64,000 nucleotides of DNA from Comamonadaceae bacterium (GCA_027484105.1 JAIXUG010000004.1:283076-347075), one strand, 5' to 3'. Positions 1 through 8,933 are shown, counted from the stretch's first letter. Made by a program: numbers and translations. The notes: a model not told the origin generated them from the sequence alone.

Positions 1-24
1 GAGCAGGATTTTTTTCAGCTTCAT
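1..24 (-). CDS. 5' end of an unidentified gene (partial)
   Basis: Only the first eight codons are inside the window, reading MKLKKILL, and the gene runs off the left edge. A good Shine-Dalgarno sequence (AAGGAGA) lies a few bases upstream of the ATG. A basic, leucine-rich start fits a signal peptide, as in exported solute-binding proteins. It lies directly downstream of the pdxA-like gene on the same strand, so the two are probably co-transcribed. Function cannot be assigned from this stub. Confidence 0.5.
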
Positions 25-54
25 GACAAGGTCTCCTTCAAGGTGGTGGCGTCG

Positions 55-1005
55 TTATCGGGTGGCGTGTTGACGGTGGGCGTTGGCCATGCGGGTGGCC
101 AGTTCAAAAGCATTGGTCATGGCTTGCGGGTTGGCCACGCCTTGGCCCGCGATGTCGTATGCGGTGCCGTGGGCTGGCGTGGTGATGGGGCAGGGCAGGC
201 CACCGTGGACCGTCACGCCTTGTTCGAAGCCCATGAGCTTCATCGCGATTTGGCCTTGGTCGTGGTACATGGTCACCACGCCGTCGTAGCCGCCTGGCGA
301 GCGGATGGCACGCACAAACGCGGTGTCGGCTGGAAAAGGCCCATCGGCTGCAAAACCCATGGCGGCAGCTTGCTGCACGCCCGGCGTGATGATGCGGCCT
401 TCTTCGTCACCGTAATTGCCGTTGTCGCCGTTGTGCGGATTGAGTCCACAGACCGCGATGCGCGGGCGGGTGACGCCCGAGGCCTGCAAGGCCTGCGAGA
501 TCATGCGAATCGCATCGGCCACTTTGTCCGGGCTCAGCAAGCTGGAGACTTCGTTCAGGGGGACATGCGAGGTCACACGCGCTGTCCAGAGGTTTTTCAG
601 CACATTCAGTTCGCCGCAAACGCCGCTGTATTGCATGTGCTCGGCAAACCAGCGCAGTTCGTCCTCTTGCGTCATGCCGCCTTGGCGCAGGGCCGATTTG
701 TTCAGCGGGGCAAAGCAAAAAGCATCGGCTTGGCCCGCCATGACCAGATCCAAGCCAGCGGCCAAGGCCTCGATCATGTAGCGGCCATTGGCAGCGTTGG
801 CCACGCCGCGCTCAAAAGCAGGGGCACGGTAGCCGCTCCACTCGTGCCAGAGCACCTCTTGGGGCACGCGGATCGCGTCCTTTTGCCCGATCAAGATGAC
901 CCGCGCTAGCTTTTGCCAAGACGGGTTTTGCAGCATTTTTTCGACCAACTCAGGGCCGATGCCCGCCGGATCGCCAGTGAAAAGAGCCAGGGTGGGCAAA
1001 GACAT
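55..1005 (-). CDS. PdxA-family 4-phosphoerythronate/hydroxythreonine-type dehydrogenase
   Basis: The 316-residue product begins MSLPTLALFTGDPAGIGPE, the classic PdxA opening, and contains the family metal- and substrate-binding blocks (NPHNGDNGNYGDEE near the middle, MYHDQGQIAMKL and HGTAYDIAGQG towards the end). PdxA enzymes are NAD-dependent, metal-dependent dehydrogenases that decarboxylate 4-phospho-threonine-like substrates. Many paralogues (PdxA2) act in sugar-acid catabolism rather than vitamin B6 synthesis. Its place beside a GntR/FCD regulator and away from ksgA suggests a catabolic paralogue. I chose the ATG at 1005 because GGAA precedes it; in-frame ATG 1020 and TTG 1023 have no such site. 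Confidence 0.85.
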   Translation of the reverse strand: MSLPTLALFTGDPAGIGPELVEKMLQNPSWQKLARVILIGQKDAIRVPQEVLWHEWSGYRAPAFERGVANAANGRYMIEALAAGLDLVMAGQADAFCFAPLNKSALRQGGMTQEDELRWFAEHMQYSGVCGELNVLKNLWTARVTSHVPLNEVSSLLSPDKVADAIRMISQALQASGVTRPRIAVCGLNPHNGDNGNYGDEEGRIITPGVQQAAAMGFAADGPFPADTAFVRAIRSPGGYDGVVTMYHDQGQIAMKLMGFEQGVTVHGGLPCPITTPAHGTAYDIAGQGVANPQAMTNAFELATRMANAHRQHATR

Positions 1006-1057
1006 CTTGGAAACTTCCATCAAAAAGAGGTGGGCAATACGGCTTGATTTGGCCGTA

Positions 1058-1073
1058 ATCCGTAATTACGGAT
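1058..1073. promoter_or_regulatory. Perfect 16-bp palindrome, candidate GntR operator
   Basis: ATCCGTAATTACGGAT is perfectly self-complementary and lies in the divergent gap between the pdxA-like gene and the GntR/FCD regulator. FCD-type GntR proteins bind short AT-centred palindromes beside their own genes, so autoregulation plus control of the pdxA-like gene is the likely role. This is inference from position and symmetry. Confidence 0.6.
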
Positions 1074-1132
1074 AATGCTAGGCAGCTGCACAGAGCGGGT
1101 CAAGCTCTGGTTTTCCCCGATACTTGGCAACC

Positions 1133-1795
1133 ATGTCTTCACCAGATCCCTCCAGTTTGATTGAGCGCGTCACGCTCCACGAAGAAGTCACCAACCGTTT
1201 GCGCGACATGATCGTGTCATTGCGCCTGCGGCCCGGTGAGCGCATCCAAGAGATGGAAGTGGCCCAGTTGCTGGGTGTTTCCCGAACCCCTGTGCGCGAA
1301 GCCATCAAAGTGCTGACTGCCGAGGGGCTGGTTGAACTCTTGCCCTTGCGCGGCGCCATCGTGAAGGTTTTTTCGGCCAAAGACGCCCGCGACATGCTCG
1401 AGGTGATTGCGCTGGTGGAGTCCTATGCCGGAGAGCTGGCCTGTCAGGCCAGCCAAGACAAAATCGACGAGATCCTGGAGATGCACCGGCAAATGCAGGT
1501 GTTCTATGAAGCACGGGAAAGACCGGCCTATTTCGTGCTGAACCAGCGCATCCACGATGCGTTGATTGCGCTGGCCGACAACGACACCTTGAGCATGACC
1601 CACGCCACTTTGAGCAAGCGCATGCGCAGTTTGCGTTACAGCGGCAACGCCACGCCCGAAAACTGGAGCGCCGCCATGGCCGAACATGCGCAAATGATGG
1701 TGGCCTTGGCCGCGCGCGACGGCCGCGCCCTGTCCCGCATCATGGGCGAGCACATCCGCAACACTTGGCCGCGCATCCAAGACGTGGTGAACTGA
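1133..1795 (+). CDS. GntR family transcriptional regulator (FCD subfamily)
   Basis: The product is about 220 residues. An N-terminal winged helix-turn-helix (LHEEVTNRLRDMIVSLRLRPGERI then LLGVSRTPVREAIKVL) is followed by an all-helical FCD ligand domain containing the conserved metal-binding style segments ELACQAS and FHAL-like NQRIHDALIALADN. FCD regulators usually repress neighbouring catabolic genes and release DNA on binding a small carboxylate. It is divergent from the pdxA-like gene across a perfect palindrome and 40 bp upstream of an MFS gene on its own strand. The start is uncertain: a TTG lies nine bases upstream of the chosen ATG and neither has a clear Shine-Dalgarno sequence. Confidence 0.9.
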   Translation: MSSPDPSSLIERVTLHEEVTNRLRDMIVSLRLRPGERIQEMEVAQLLGVSRTPVREAIKVLTAEGLVELLPLRGAIVKVFSAKDARDMLEVIALVESYAGELACQASQDKIDEILEMHRQMQVFYEARERPAYFVLNQRIHDALIALADNDTLSMTHATLSKRMRSLRYSGNATPENWSAAMAEHAQMMVALAARDGRALSRIMGEHIRNTWPRIQDVVN

Positions 1796-1835
1796 AGCGA
1801 CAAGCCTGCCGCTGGTGGCCTGCTAAGCTGAAAAG

Positions 1836-3083
1836 ATGAGTTCCTCCACCGCCGCATCTGAACAGCTGATCGACTCGGCTTATGCTGCGCGCCGCCTCTT
1901 GGTCACTTTGGCCCTGATGACGCTGGGGGGCTCCAGCATGTACGTGGTGGCCGTGGTGCTGCCCGCTGTGCAGGCCGAGTTCGGTATCAGCCGCGCCGAT
2001 GCCTCTTTGCCCTACACCTTGATGATGATCGGCTTTGGTGTGGGGGGCCTGTTCATGGGCCGCTGGGCCGACCGCGCGGGCGTGCATGTGCCTTTGATGC
2101 TGGGCGGGATCTGCACGGGCTTGGGTTTCATCGCCGCCAGTTGGTCGGACAACATTTGGTGGTTTGCGTTGGCGCATGGGGCACTGATGGGCTTGCTGGG
2201 CAGCGCCACCACCTTTGCCCCTTTGTTGGCCGACACCTCTTTGTGGTGGAACAAGCGCCGGGGCATTGCCGTGGCGGTGTGTGCCAGCGGCAACTATGTG
2301 GCGGGTGCGATTTGGCCGCCTTTGGCACAGCACGGCATTGAAATCATGGGCTGGCGCAGCACCTATGTGGCGTTGGGTTTGTTTTGCGGTATCGGCATGG
2401 TGCTGCTCAGCTTGCTCATGCGCCAAAGGCCCCCGCTTTTGCAAAGCCCGGTGGTGGGCAGTGTGCAGGCCCAGCAGGCCCTGCAGTCGGAGCGGCCATT
2501 TGCTTTGAGCCTGAACAAAGCGCAGTTCTTGTTGTGCGTGGCGGGCGTGGCCTGTTGTGTGGCCATGGCCATGCCGCAGGTGCACATCGTGGCCTACTGC
2601 ACCGACCTGGGCTTTGGTGCGGCACGCGGCGCAGAAATGCTCTCGCTCATGCTGGCCAGCGGCATCGCCAGCCGCTTGATTTCCGGGGCCATTTGCGACC
2701 GCATTGGCGGCCTGCGCACCCTGGTGCTGGGCTCGGTCTTGCAGGGTGTGGCTTTGCTTTTGTTTTTGCCCTTCGATGGCCTGGTGTCGCTCTATGTCAT
2801 CTCAGCATTGTTCGGTCTGTTTCAGGGCGGCATCGTGCCGGCTTATGCCATCATCGTGCGCGAATACTTCCCGGCCAAAGAAGCCGGTTCACGCGTGGGC
2901 GCGGTCATCATGGCCACGCTCTTGGGCATGGCCCTGGGAGGCTGGATGTCGGGCAAGGTGTTTGACATCACGGGCTCCTACCATGCGGCTTTCATCAACG
3001 GCGTGCTGTGGAATGCGCTCAACCTGAGCATCGCCTTGTGGTTGCTGTGGCGGGTCAAGCGGGCGGGCCTGCAGCCAGTGTGA
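1836..3083 (+). CDS. MFS transporter
   Basis: The 415-residue protein has about twelve hydrophobic segments and the MFS loop signature between helices 2 and 3 (GRWADRAG), with a second DRIGG-type motif after helix 8. It resembles oxalate/formate- or monocarboxylate-type major facilitator carriers of the inner membrane. It follows the GntR regulator by 40 bp on the same strand, so it may carry the compound sensed by that regulator. The substrate is not readable from sequence. It ends 19 bp from the convergent M81 peptidase gene. Confidence 0.88.
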   Translation: MSSSTAASEQLIDSAYAARRLLVTLALMTLGGSSMYVVAVVLPAVQAEFGISRADASLPYTLMMIGFGVGGLFMGRWADRAGVHVPLMLGGICTGLGFIAASWSDNIWWFALAHGALMGLLGSATTFAPLLADTSLWWNKRRGIAVAVCASGNYVAGAIWPPLAQHGIEIMGWRSTYVALGLFCGIGMVLLSLLMRQRPPLLQSPVVGSVQAQQALQSERPFALSLNKAQFLLCVAGVACCVAMAMPQVHIVAYCTDLGFGAARGAEMLSLMLASGIASRLISGAICDRIGGLRTLVLGSVLQGVALLLFLPFDGLVSLYVISALFGLFQGGIVPAYAIIVREYFPAKEAGSRVGAVIMATLLGMALGGWMSGKVFDITGSYHAAFINGVLWNALNLSIALWLLWRVKRAGLQPV

Positions 3084-3102
3084 ACCGGCCACAGGCTGGC
3101 AT

Positions 3103-4605
3103 TCAACGATCGGCCGCTGCCCAGTTCACGCTGGGGTCCAGTGGGTAAATCGGCCGGCGCAGTTTTTTGAACTGCAGCTCGCTGTAATCCGATGTGCAGG
3201 CCCCCGCGCCGGCGCACTCCACCGTGGCGCCAGCCAAGTGGCCCAGGCCCGCGCGCCAGTGCACCCGGCTTTTGAGCACCACAAAATCCTTTTGCGTCGG
3301 GTCGATGCCCAGGCACAGCAGGGCATTCACGTCAAATGGCTCAACATGGCGCGAGATCAACGCCACCTCCACATCGCCCGTGTCGATCACCACCGACAGG
3401 CCCATGTTTTGGCGGGCATCCTGGCTCATGGGGCCTTTGTTGCGGTATTTGCCGTTGGAGATCAGTTTGACCACGCCAGTCAGTTCGATCGGTGCGCTGT
3501 GGTGCGGCATGAGCGGCATGGCCATCTTGCCACCCACTTGCAATCGCACCTGCGCGCCGATGCCTGCGGCCATGGCCTCTTGCACCGCTTGCGGGTCAAA
3601 AATCGCAAACACCGCCACGTTGCGCAAACCCTGGCGCAGCACCTCGGCCAGCACAGCGGTGGTGTCCATGGTGCCACCCGAAGCAGCGTTGTCGTAGTGG
3701 TCCAGCAACATCACCGGCGCGTCGGTCAGCGTTTTGGCGCGGGCCACCGACGCGGCCAAGGGCTCCAGCGCGTACACCCACTGTGCCCGACTGTCCCAGG
3801 CCATTTGCATCAGCTCGTCGCGCAGGCGCTGGGCCAGCGCCGGGTCGTTGTCGGTCACCACCACCACCGACAAGCCCGCGTTTTCGATGTCGGCGTGCGG
3901 AAAGCCGGTGAACACGCTGGCGCACAAAGCGCCTTCTTTTTCCATTTGCTGCGCACGCGCCTGGATGGCGCGGTTGGGTTCGTCCAGCGAGCTTTGCCGC
4001 ATGATGTGCGGAATCATGGGCAAGCGCCCCCAGGCCGTGGTGGGTTTGGCCTGGCCCTGAATCAGTTGGAGCAAAGCCGAACCCGCCCGCACGCCGGTGC
4101 CATACATGTCCACATGCGGGTAGGTCTGGTAGCCCGCCACGGTTTGCGCCAACTCGACCATGTCGGCGTACACATTGGCGTGCATGTCGTAGGCCACGCC
4201 TATCGGCGTTTGGGGGTCAATGGCGCGGATGCGGCGCAGCAACTCGCCTTCGCCGTCTTCGTGGCTTTGGCTCACCATGGCGCCGTGCAGGTCCAGCAAG
4301 ATGCCATCAAAACCGCCCCGCGCCACGGCCTGCAAAATCGCCTGGCTCATGGCCTCGTAAGCCTCGTCAAACACCAGCCCGCTGGGCGCGGCGTGGGCGG
4401 CCAAGGCCAGTTCATATTCGGCACCCGCTTTCTCTGCCAAGTCGATGAAAGCCCCGGTGGCCGTGCCCGTGCCCCGAAAAGCCGCAATGGCCGCGTCGCC
4501 TCGCGGCGGTGCTTCACCCGGGCCGAGCGCAAAGCGCTGCAGGTCGGTGGGCACCGGCGAAAAGGTGTTGGTCTCGTGCATCATCATCGCAATCAGCAAA
4601 CGCAT
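3103..4605 (-). CDS. M81 family metallopeptidase (MlrC-like)
   Basis: The product is 500 residues and starts MRLLIAMMMHETNTFSP, the hallmark of the MlrC/M81 family (N-terminal DUF1485 plus C-terminal MlrC domain). Visible family blocks include DLHGAMVSQSHEDGEGELL, VAYDMHANVYADMV and LLDHYDNAASGGTMDTT, which hold the presumed zinc ligands (D, H, H). MlrC finishes microcystin breakdown in sphingomonads by cutting linear peptides, but most homologues have other, unknown substrates. I chose ATG 4605 because GGGAG sits six bases upstream; an in-frame ATG at 4617 overlaps that site. It is divergent from the C45 gene and convergent with the MFS gene. Confidence 0.88.
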   Translation of the reverse strand: MRLLIAMMMHETNTFSPVPTDLQRFALGPGEAPPRGDAAIAAFRGTGTATGAFIDLAEKAGAEYELALAAHAAPSGLVFDEAYEAMSQAILQAVARGGFDGILLDLHGAMVSQSHEDGEGELLRRIRAIDPQTPIGVAYDMHANVYADMVELAQTVAGYQTYPHVDMYGTGVRAGSALLQLIQGQAKPTTAWGRLPMIPHIMRQSSLDEPNRAIQARAQQMEKEGALCASVFTGFPHADIENAGLSVVVVTDNDPALAQRLRDELMQMAWDSRAQWVYALEPLAASVARAKTLTDAPVMLLDHYDNAASGGTMDTTAVLAEVLRQGLRNVAVFAIFDPQAVQEAMAAGIGAQVRLQVGGKMAMPLMPHHSAPIELTGVVKLISNGKYRNKGPMSQDARQNMGLSVVIDTGDVEVALISRHVEPFDVNALLCLGIDPTQKDFVVLKSRVHWRAGLGHLAGATVECAGAGACTSDYSELQFKKLRRPIYPLDPSVNWAAADR

Positions 4606-4755
4606 AGGGTCTCCCATTCAATGCCCATTCATGATGGCCCCGATGGTCGGCGGCGCACAGTCACCGAAGTGCCAGCCCGGAGGCGGGTGTGCGTTTGTCC
4701 GGATTGACAGCCAGCCTCGCGGGATGAAGACTGACGCCCTTCCAGGAGATGAGGC

Positions 4756-5982
4756 ATGTTCCCTTGCATCGACACCTTGAGCGCGCATTCGGCCCACGAA
4801 CGCGGTCAAATTCATGGCCAACAGGCCAAGGACCGCATCCAGCACAGCGTCATCACTTACGCCCGTTTGTTCGCCGCTTGTGGCATCGACTGGGCCAGCG
4901 CTTGCGAGCGCGCCATGCGCTTTGAACCGGTGGTCGAGCAGGTCGATGCGGATTTGATGGCCGAGCTGCGCGGCATGGCCCAAGGCAGTGGCCAGACCTT
5001 GGGCAGCCTGATGGCGCTGAACTGCCGCACCGAAATCTTGCCGCCGACGTTTTTCAGCGACGAGCCGCAACTGGCCCATGCCGCACTGGCCGCCAACCGC
5101 GCAGCGGGCCTGCCCGACTGGCTGGCCGATGCGCCCTGGGACGGCGCTTTGAAAGACGGCGAATGCACCGCCATGGGCGTGACCGCCGCCGCCAGCCGCA
5201 CAGGCCAAGCTTGGCTGGCACAAAACTGGGATTGGATGGGGCGTCAACGCGAAGCGCTGGTGGTGCTGCACACCCAAGGCCCCAGCGGCCAAAGCATCAC
5301 CACCCTGACCGAGGCCGGCATGCTGGCCAAGATTGGCATCAACCAGTCGGGCTTTGCGCTGGGCCTGAACATCCTGCGCTCCAACCGCGACGGCAGCCGA
5401 CTGGGCGTGCCGGTGCATGTGCTGCTGCGCCACCTGCTCGACTGTCGCTCGGTGGCCCATGCGCGTGAGCGTTTGCATGCTTTACAGACGGAACTGGGCT
5501 TGGGTTTTGGTGCTGCTTCCAACGTGCCCTGCGCCGACGCCGAGGGACAAGCCGCCTGCTTTGAAGTTTCCCCCGCAGGCTGGGCTGAGGTCACGCCCAC
5601 CCAAGGCGTGGTGGTGCACACCAACCATTTTGTGTGTGAATCGCTGCTGGCCGAACAAGCCCCCGTGGGCCCCGGCTTGTCGAGCCACAGCCGCTTGAGC
5701 ACCGCCAGTCACCACGCGCTGCAAACGCCCATCGGTCAAGCCGAGTTGGAGCACTTTTTGCGCGACGAGTCCGACGGCTTTCTGTCCATCTGCCGCAGCC
5801 CCGACCCGAGCGTGCCGCCCGAAAGCCGTGTTGAAAGCGTGGCGGGCATCGTGATGCACACCCAGCCTCCGGCCATGTGGGTGGCCTGCGACGTGCCCTC
5901 GCGGGTGGCGTTTGAGGCGGTGCCGCTGGCCACTGCGGCCATCCGGCTCAAGGGGCGACAGGATCAGGCCATCGCTGCTTGA
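4756..5982 (+). CDS. C45 family autoproteolytic acyltransferase/hydrolase
   Basis: The 408-residue protein matches the isopenicillin N acyltransferase (C45) type of Ntn hydrolase. These are made as a precursor that cuts itself before a cysteine, which becomes the N-terminal nucleophile. The likely nucleophile is Cys137 in GECTAMG, followed by the conserved QNWDW. Members hydrolyse or transfer acyl groups on amides; the substrate is unknown here. An AGGAG-like site (aggagatgaggc) precedes the ATG. It is divergent from the M81 peptidase, and its 3' end overlaps the convergent alpha/beta hydrolase gene by 35 bp. Confidence 0.85.
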   Translation: MFPCIDTLSAHSAHERGQIHGQQAKDRIQHSVITYARLFAACGIDWASACERAMRFEPVVEQVDADLMAELRGMAQGSGQTLGSLMALNCRTEILPPTFFSDEPQLAHAALAANRAAGLPDWLADAPWDGALKDGECTAMGVTAAASRTGQAWLAQNWDWMGRQREALVVLHTQGPSGQSITTLTEAGMLAKIGINQSGFALGLNILRSNRDGSRLGVPVHVLLRHLLDCRSVAHARERLHALQTELGLGFGAASNVPCADAEGQAACFEVSPAGWAEVTPTQGVVVHTNHFVCESLLAEQAPVGPGLSSHSRLSTASHHALQTPIGQAELEHFLRDESDGFLSICRSPDPSVPPESRVESVAGIVMHTQPPAMWVACDVPSRVAFEAVPLATAAIRLKGRQDQAIAA

Positions 5983-6826
5983 GCAAGTCGAGCACGTCCT
6001 GCCAGGCCTGTGGGCCCGTCACGGGGTTGCGCCCAGCGTGAACGCCCAGACCTGGATGTTGGCCATTCGGCACGCGAGGCAAGTGTTGGACTTTTCCAAC
6101 CGGGTTGTCGAAACCGTGGTGGCTGTCCGGGTACACCTTGAAGCTCATGCCAGATCGCTGGCCCAAAGCCACACAGGGGGCCGCAGGCGTCCAATCGTCT
6201 GCCGCCCCCAGCAGCATGTGCACGGGCCAGCTCGGCCGATAAGCCCGACGCAATGCGTCTGTGCAGCCTGGATAAAAGGCCATGGCGATGTCTGGCGTCA
6301 CACTGGGTGGAGGGATGATTTGCTCGCTGTCCGAACTGGCCAGCACGGTGCTGCCGCCGTGTGACCAGCCCAACAAGGCCACGCGTTGGTGATCCGTCCA
6401 GGCTTGTTGGGCAAGCCAAGCCAAGGTGGCGTGAACGTCGCTGCGCCGATGGCTTTGCTTGACTTGGCGTGACGCCATGCTTTGTTCGCACAAACTGCTT
6501 TCTTGCCTGGGTGTGAGGCTGTCGGGCCAAACCACGCTGTAGCCTTGCGCCAGCAACAGATCGGTCATGCCTTGATGGCGTGCACTGAGCTGACCTTTGC
6601 GAGCGCCGACAGTGGCATAGATGCCGCCGCACCCGTGCAAAGCGATCACCACTGGGCGGGGTGTGTCATGGGTCTTTTGTGGCGGGTGAAATACCCAGGT
6701 TTTCAGCGCCAGACCGTTGACACCCGGCACCAGCTCGGACACGGGTTGAGCCTGTGCCAATGGTCCCAGCCCCAAGCTCAAGCACAGCCAAAGACAGCAG
6801 CAGCGGAGGTCATCCAGCAGGTGCAC
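5948..6826 (-). CDS. Exported alpha/beta hydrolase (dienelactone hydrolase-like)
   Basis: The 292-residue protein opens with a hydrophobic, cysteine-rich leader ending PLAQAQ that looks like a signal peptide. The catalytic fold is marked by the oxyanion segment IALHGCGG and the nucleophile elbow GWSHGGS, with a late SHHGFDNP that probably supplies the histidine. This arrangement is typical of the dienelactone hydrolase/PHB-depolymerase-like esterases. The start codon is GTG at 6826 and no in-frame ATG lies nearby, so the exact start is uncertain. It overlaps the end of the C45 gene tail to tail. Confidence 0.78.
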   Translation of the reverse strand: MHLLDDLRCCCLWLCLSLGLGPLAQAQPVSELVPGVNGLALKTWVFHPPQKTHDTPRPVVIALHGCGGIYATVGARKGQLSARHQGMTDLLLAQGYSVVWPDSLTPRQESSLCEQSMASRQVKQSHRRSDVHATLAWLAQQAWTDHQRVALLGWSHGGSTVLASSDSEQIIPPPSVTPDIAMAFYPGCTDALRRAYRPSWPVHMLLGAADDWTPAAPCVALGQRSGMSFKVYPDSHHGFDNPVGKVQHLPRVPNGQHPGLGVHAGRNPVTGPQAWQDVLDLLKQRWPDPVAP

Positions 6827-6846
6827 AGCAGTTACCGTTTCCAGTG

Positions 6847-7218
6847 TTATCGCAAGTGCCGCACCGCCTCTGACACGTGCATGCCCAACTGCAGGCCATG
6901 CGCCAGGGCCAGCGCGTTCAGGCCATTGACCACGCCGTTGTCCAGCCCGTCTTGCGCTTCGCCAATGCGGGCCGAGGTGTGGGCGTACAAAATGGCCAGC
7001 ACGCCCACCGCCTGCAACTCATGCAGCGCCACCCGGCCTGCATCGTCCTTGCCGCCACCGGCATCGTTGAAGGCCACCGCAAAAGGCTTGTGGGTTTGCG
7101 CGGTCACAAAGTGCGAGGCCGACAGGCCCCCGTGCGAGCCCGACACGATCACCGCGCCGACATGGCTGGCGTTGACCAGGGCAATCGAGTCCAGCAAGAC
7201 CAGTGCGCGCTGCGTCAC
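6847..7218 (-). CDS. Conserved small protein with GSHGG motif
   Basis: I do not recognise a named family. The 123-residue protein carries two striking glycine-rich segments, VSGSHGGLSASHF (about residues 26-38) and FNDAGGGKDDAG (about 50-61), then a helical, alanine-rich tail. The start is GTG at 7218, and its first three bases overlap the TGA of the upstream transglutaminase-like gene (GTGA overlap), so the two are translationally coupled. The motifs look like a small ligand or nucleotide pocket, but no activity should be inferred. Confidence 0.7.
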   Translation of the reverse strand: MTQRALVLLDSIALVNASHVGAVIVSGSHGGLSASHFVTAQTHKPFAVAFNDAGGGKDDAGRVALHELQAVGVLAILYAHTSARIGEAQDGLDNGVVNGLNALALAHGLQLGMHVSEAVRHLR

Positions 7219-7892
7219 CGCGTTTCCTTCGCCACATCTTGCTCGAAGCTGGCTTCTTTCAAGGGGGCTTTTTCGGCCATCCAGCCGGGGTAGATGGTTT
7301 GGAAGTCGGCCACGATCTGCGCCAGCGGCATGTCGTCAAAGGTGCCGCGCTGCTTCACGTATTCCATGTGCCGATTGCCCGCTTTGTCGAACGGGTGGTA
7401 AATCGAATCCTTGCGCCCGTCAAACTCCAGCGGCAGCAGGCCAAACTTGTCGCACAGCTCGATGTTGAAGGCGGGTGTGGCCTTGACCCATTGGCCGTCC
7501 AGCCAGATGTCGGCATAGCCGTGCCAGATGAACACATCGGTCTGCATGGTCTGGCGCAGACGCTCGGTGCTCAGGTGGTTGCGCACATCGGCGTAACCCA
7601 GTCGGGCATGCAGGCCTGCGGCGCGGCAAGCCGCCGTCATCAAGGCCGCCTTGGGCACACACCAACCCGAGCCTTGGGCAATCACCGAGCTGGCGCGCAT
7701 GCCTTCGGTGGACAGCTCGATGCGGTAGGGGTCGTAGCGAAACTGGTCGCGCACCGCCAGGTACAGCGACACGGCGCGTTCGCGGTCGGTGGCGCCTTGC
7801 GCGTGCTGGCGCGCCAAGGCGATCACATCCGGGTGGTCGCTGTCGATCAAGGCCGTAGCGGCCAGCGTGGCGGGAGAGGGCAGGTCGGTCAT
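7215..7892 (-). CDS. Transglutaminase-like domain protein
   Basis: The product has 225 residues. A transglutaminase-type cysteine-protease fold is indicated by Cys78 in GSGWCVPKAALMTAACRAAGL and His124 in FIWHGYADIWLDGQW. The third catalytic residue is uncertain, since the usual aspartate position reads KATPAFN. No signal peptide is visible, so it should be cytoplasmic. Bacterial members often act as peptidases or amide hydrolases. It is the first gene of a two-gene unit with the small GSHGG protein and is divergent from the metallo-beta-lactamase-fold gene. Confidence 0.85.
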   Translation of the reverse strand: MTDLPSPATLAATALIDSDHPDVIALARQHAQGATDRERAVSLYLAVRDQFRYDPYRIELSTEGMRASSVIAQGSGWCVPKAALMTAACRAAGLHARLGYADVRNHLSTERLRQTMQTDVFIWHGYADIWLDGQWVKATPAFNIELCDKFGLLPLEFDGRKDSIYHPFDKAGNRHMEYVKQRGTFDDMPLAQIVADFQTIYPGWMAEKAPLKEASFEQDVAKETR

Positions 7893-7978
7893 GCGTTGGA
7901 CTGTAGCGCGTGTGCCAGCGCCGGGCTGTCACGCTGGCTATATTGCAGCCTACACACCAGAATCTTGGAAAGGCTGTC

Positions 7979-8872
7979 ATGTCCTCTGTTTTGCGTTTTG
8001 GCGCGGTGAGCGTGCATTTGGGTGAAAAGTCGGGCAAGTACCCCGACGGCAACCAGCTCATCGTGCAGGGGGCCGACATGCGCGTGGCCTTTGACACGCC
8101 CGAGGTGGCCAACCGCATCGGCCCCGAGCTGGACACGGTGGACCTGGTCATCCTGGGCCATGTGCACGAAGACCACATGGCGGGGCTGCACCGCCTGCTG
8201 CACGCCCCGGTTCAGGTGCACCAGGCCGACTTGGCGGCTGCCCAGTCTTGGGACGGCATGTGCCAGCACTATGGCTACCCGCCCGACGTGCTGGACGCCA
8301 TGCTCGCCATCGTGCAAAAGGATTTCCATTACCAGCCCCGGCCTGACGCCACCGGCTACACCGATGGCGCGCTGTGGGATCTGGGCGGCGGCGTGCGCGT
8401 GCGGGCGCACCACCTGCCGGGCCACACCGCAGGCCACTGCGCCCTGGTGGTCGAAAGCGAAGGTCTGGCCTTCATCGGCGACATCGACCTGAGCGGCTTT
8501 GGCCCGTATTACGGCGACGCCACCTCCAACCTGAGCGACTTTCGGCAAACGCTGAAGAAGGTGGCCGAGCTGGACGCCCGCATCTGGGCCACCTCGCACC
8601 ACAAGGCCGTCATCACCGACCGGGCGCAGTTTTTGGCCGATCTGGCGCGCTTTGCCAGCAAGATCGACGAGCGCAGCGCGCAACTGCTGGGCTATTTGCA
8701 GACCCCGCACAGCCTGGACGAGCTGGTGGACCGCCGCCTGCTGTACCCCCAAGGCTACGACGTGCCCTTTGTGCCCTGCGCCGAGCGCAACACCATTGGC
8801 ATGCACCTGAGCGAGTTGCGGGCGCAAGGGCAAATCCAGGCGCTGGACGATGGCCGCTATGTGGCGGTTTGA
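7979..8872 (+). CDS. MBL-fold metallohydrolase
   Basis: The 297-residue protein has the metallo-beta-lactamase zinc motif HVHEDH (His61, His63, Asp65, His66), a later LPGHTAGH and a bridging aspartate in FIGDIDLS. A C-terminal winged-helix-like tail (YLQTPHSLDELVDRRLLYPQG) follows. The start was set at ATG 7979, preceded by GAAAGG; an in-frame start 69 bases upstream would run through the promoter. It is followed by a hydratase gene 61 bp downstream. The substrate is unknown. Confidence 0.87.
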   Translation: MSSVLRFGAVSVHLGEKSGKYPDGNQLIVQGADMRVAFDTPEVANRIGPELDTVDLVILGHVHEDHMAGLHRLLHAPVQVHQADLAAAQSWDGMCQHYGYPPDVLDAMLAIVQKDFHYQPRPDATGYTDGALWDLGGGVRVRAHHLPGHTAGHCALVVESEGLAFIGDIDLSGFGPYYGDATSNLSDFRQTLKKVAELDARIWATSHHKAVITDRAQFLADLARFASKIDERSAQLLGYLQTPHSLDELVDRRLLYPQGYDVPFVPCAERNTIGMHLSELRAQGQIQALDDGRYVAV

Positions 8873-8933
8873 TGAATTGGCGCTTTGATTTTTTTGCAAG
8901 GCCTTCACCCCGCCCCCGAACAGGAGACCCCAC

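Noticed and set aside
3238..4707. 489-codon open frame antisense to the M81 peptidase
   Set aside because: The M81 protein is strongly recognisable on the minus strand; the plus frame is compositional shadow.
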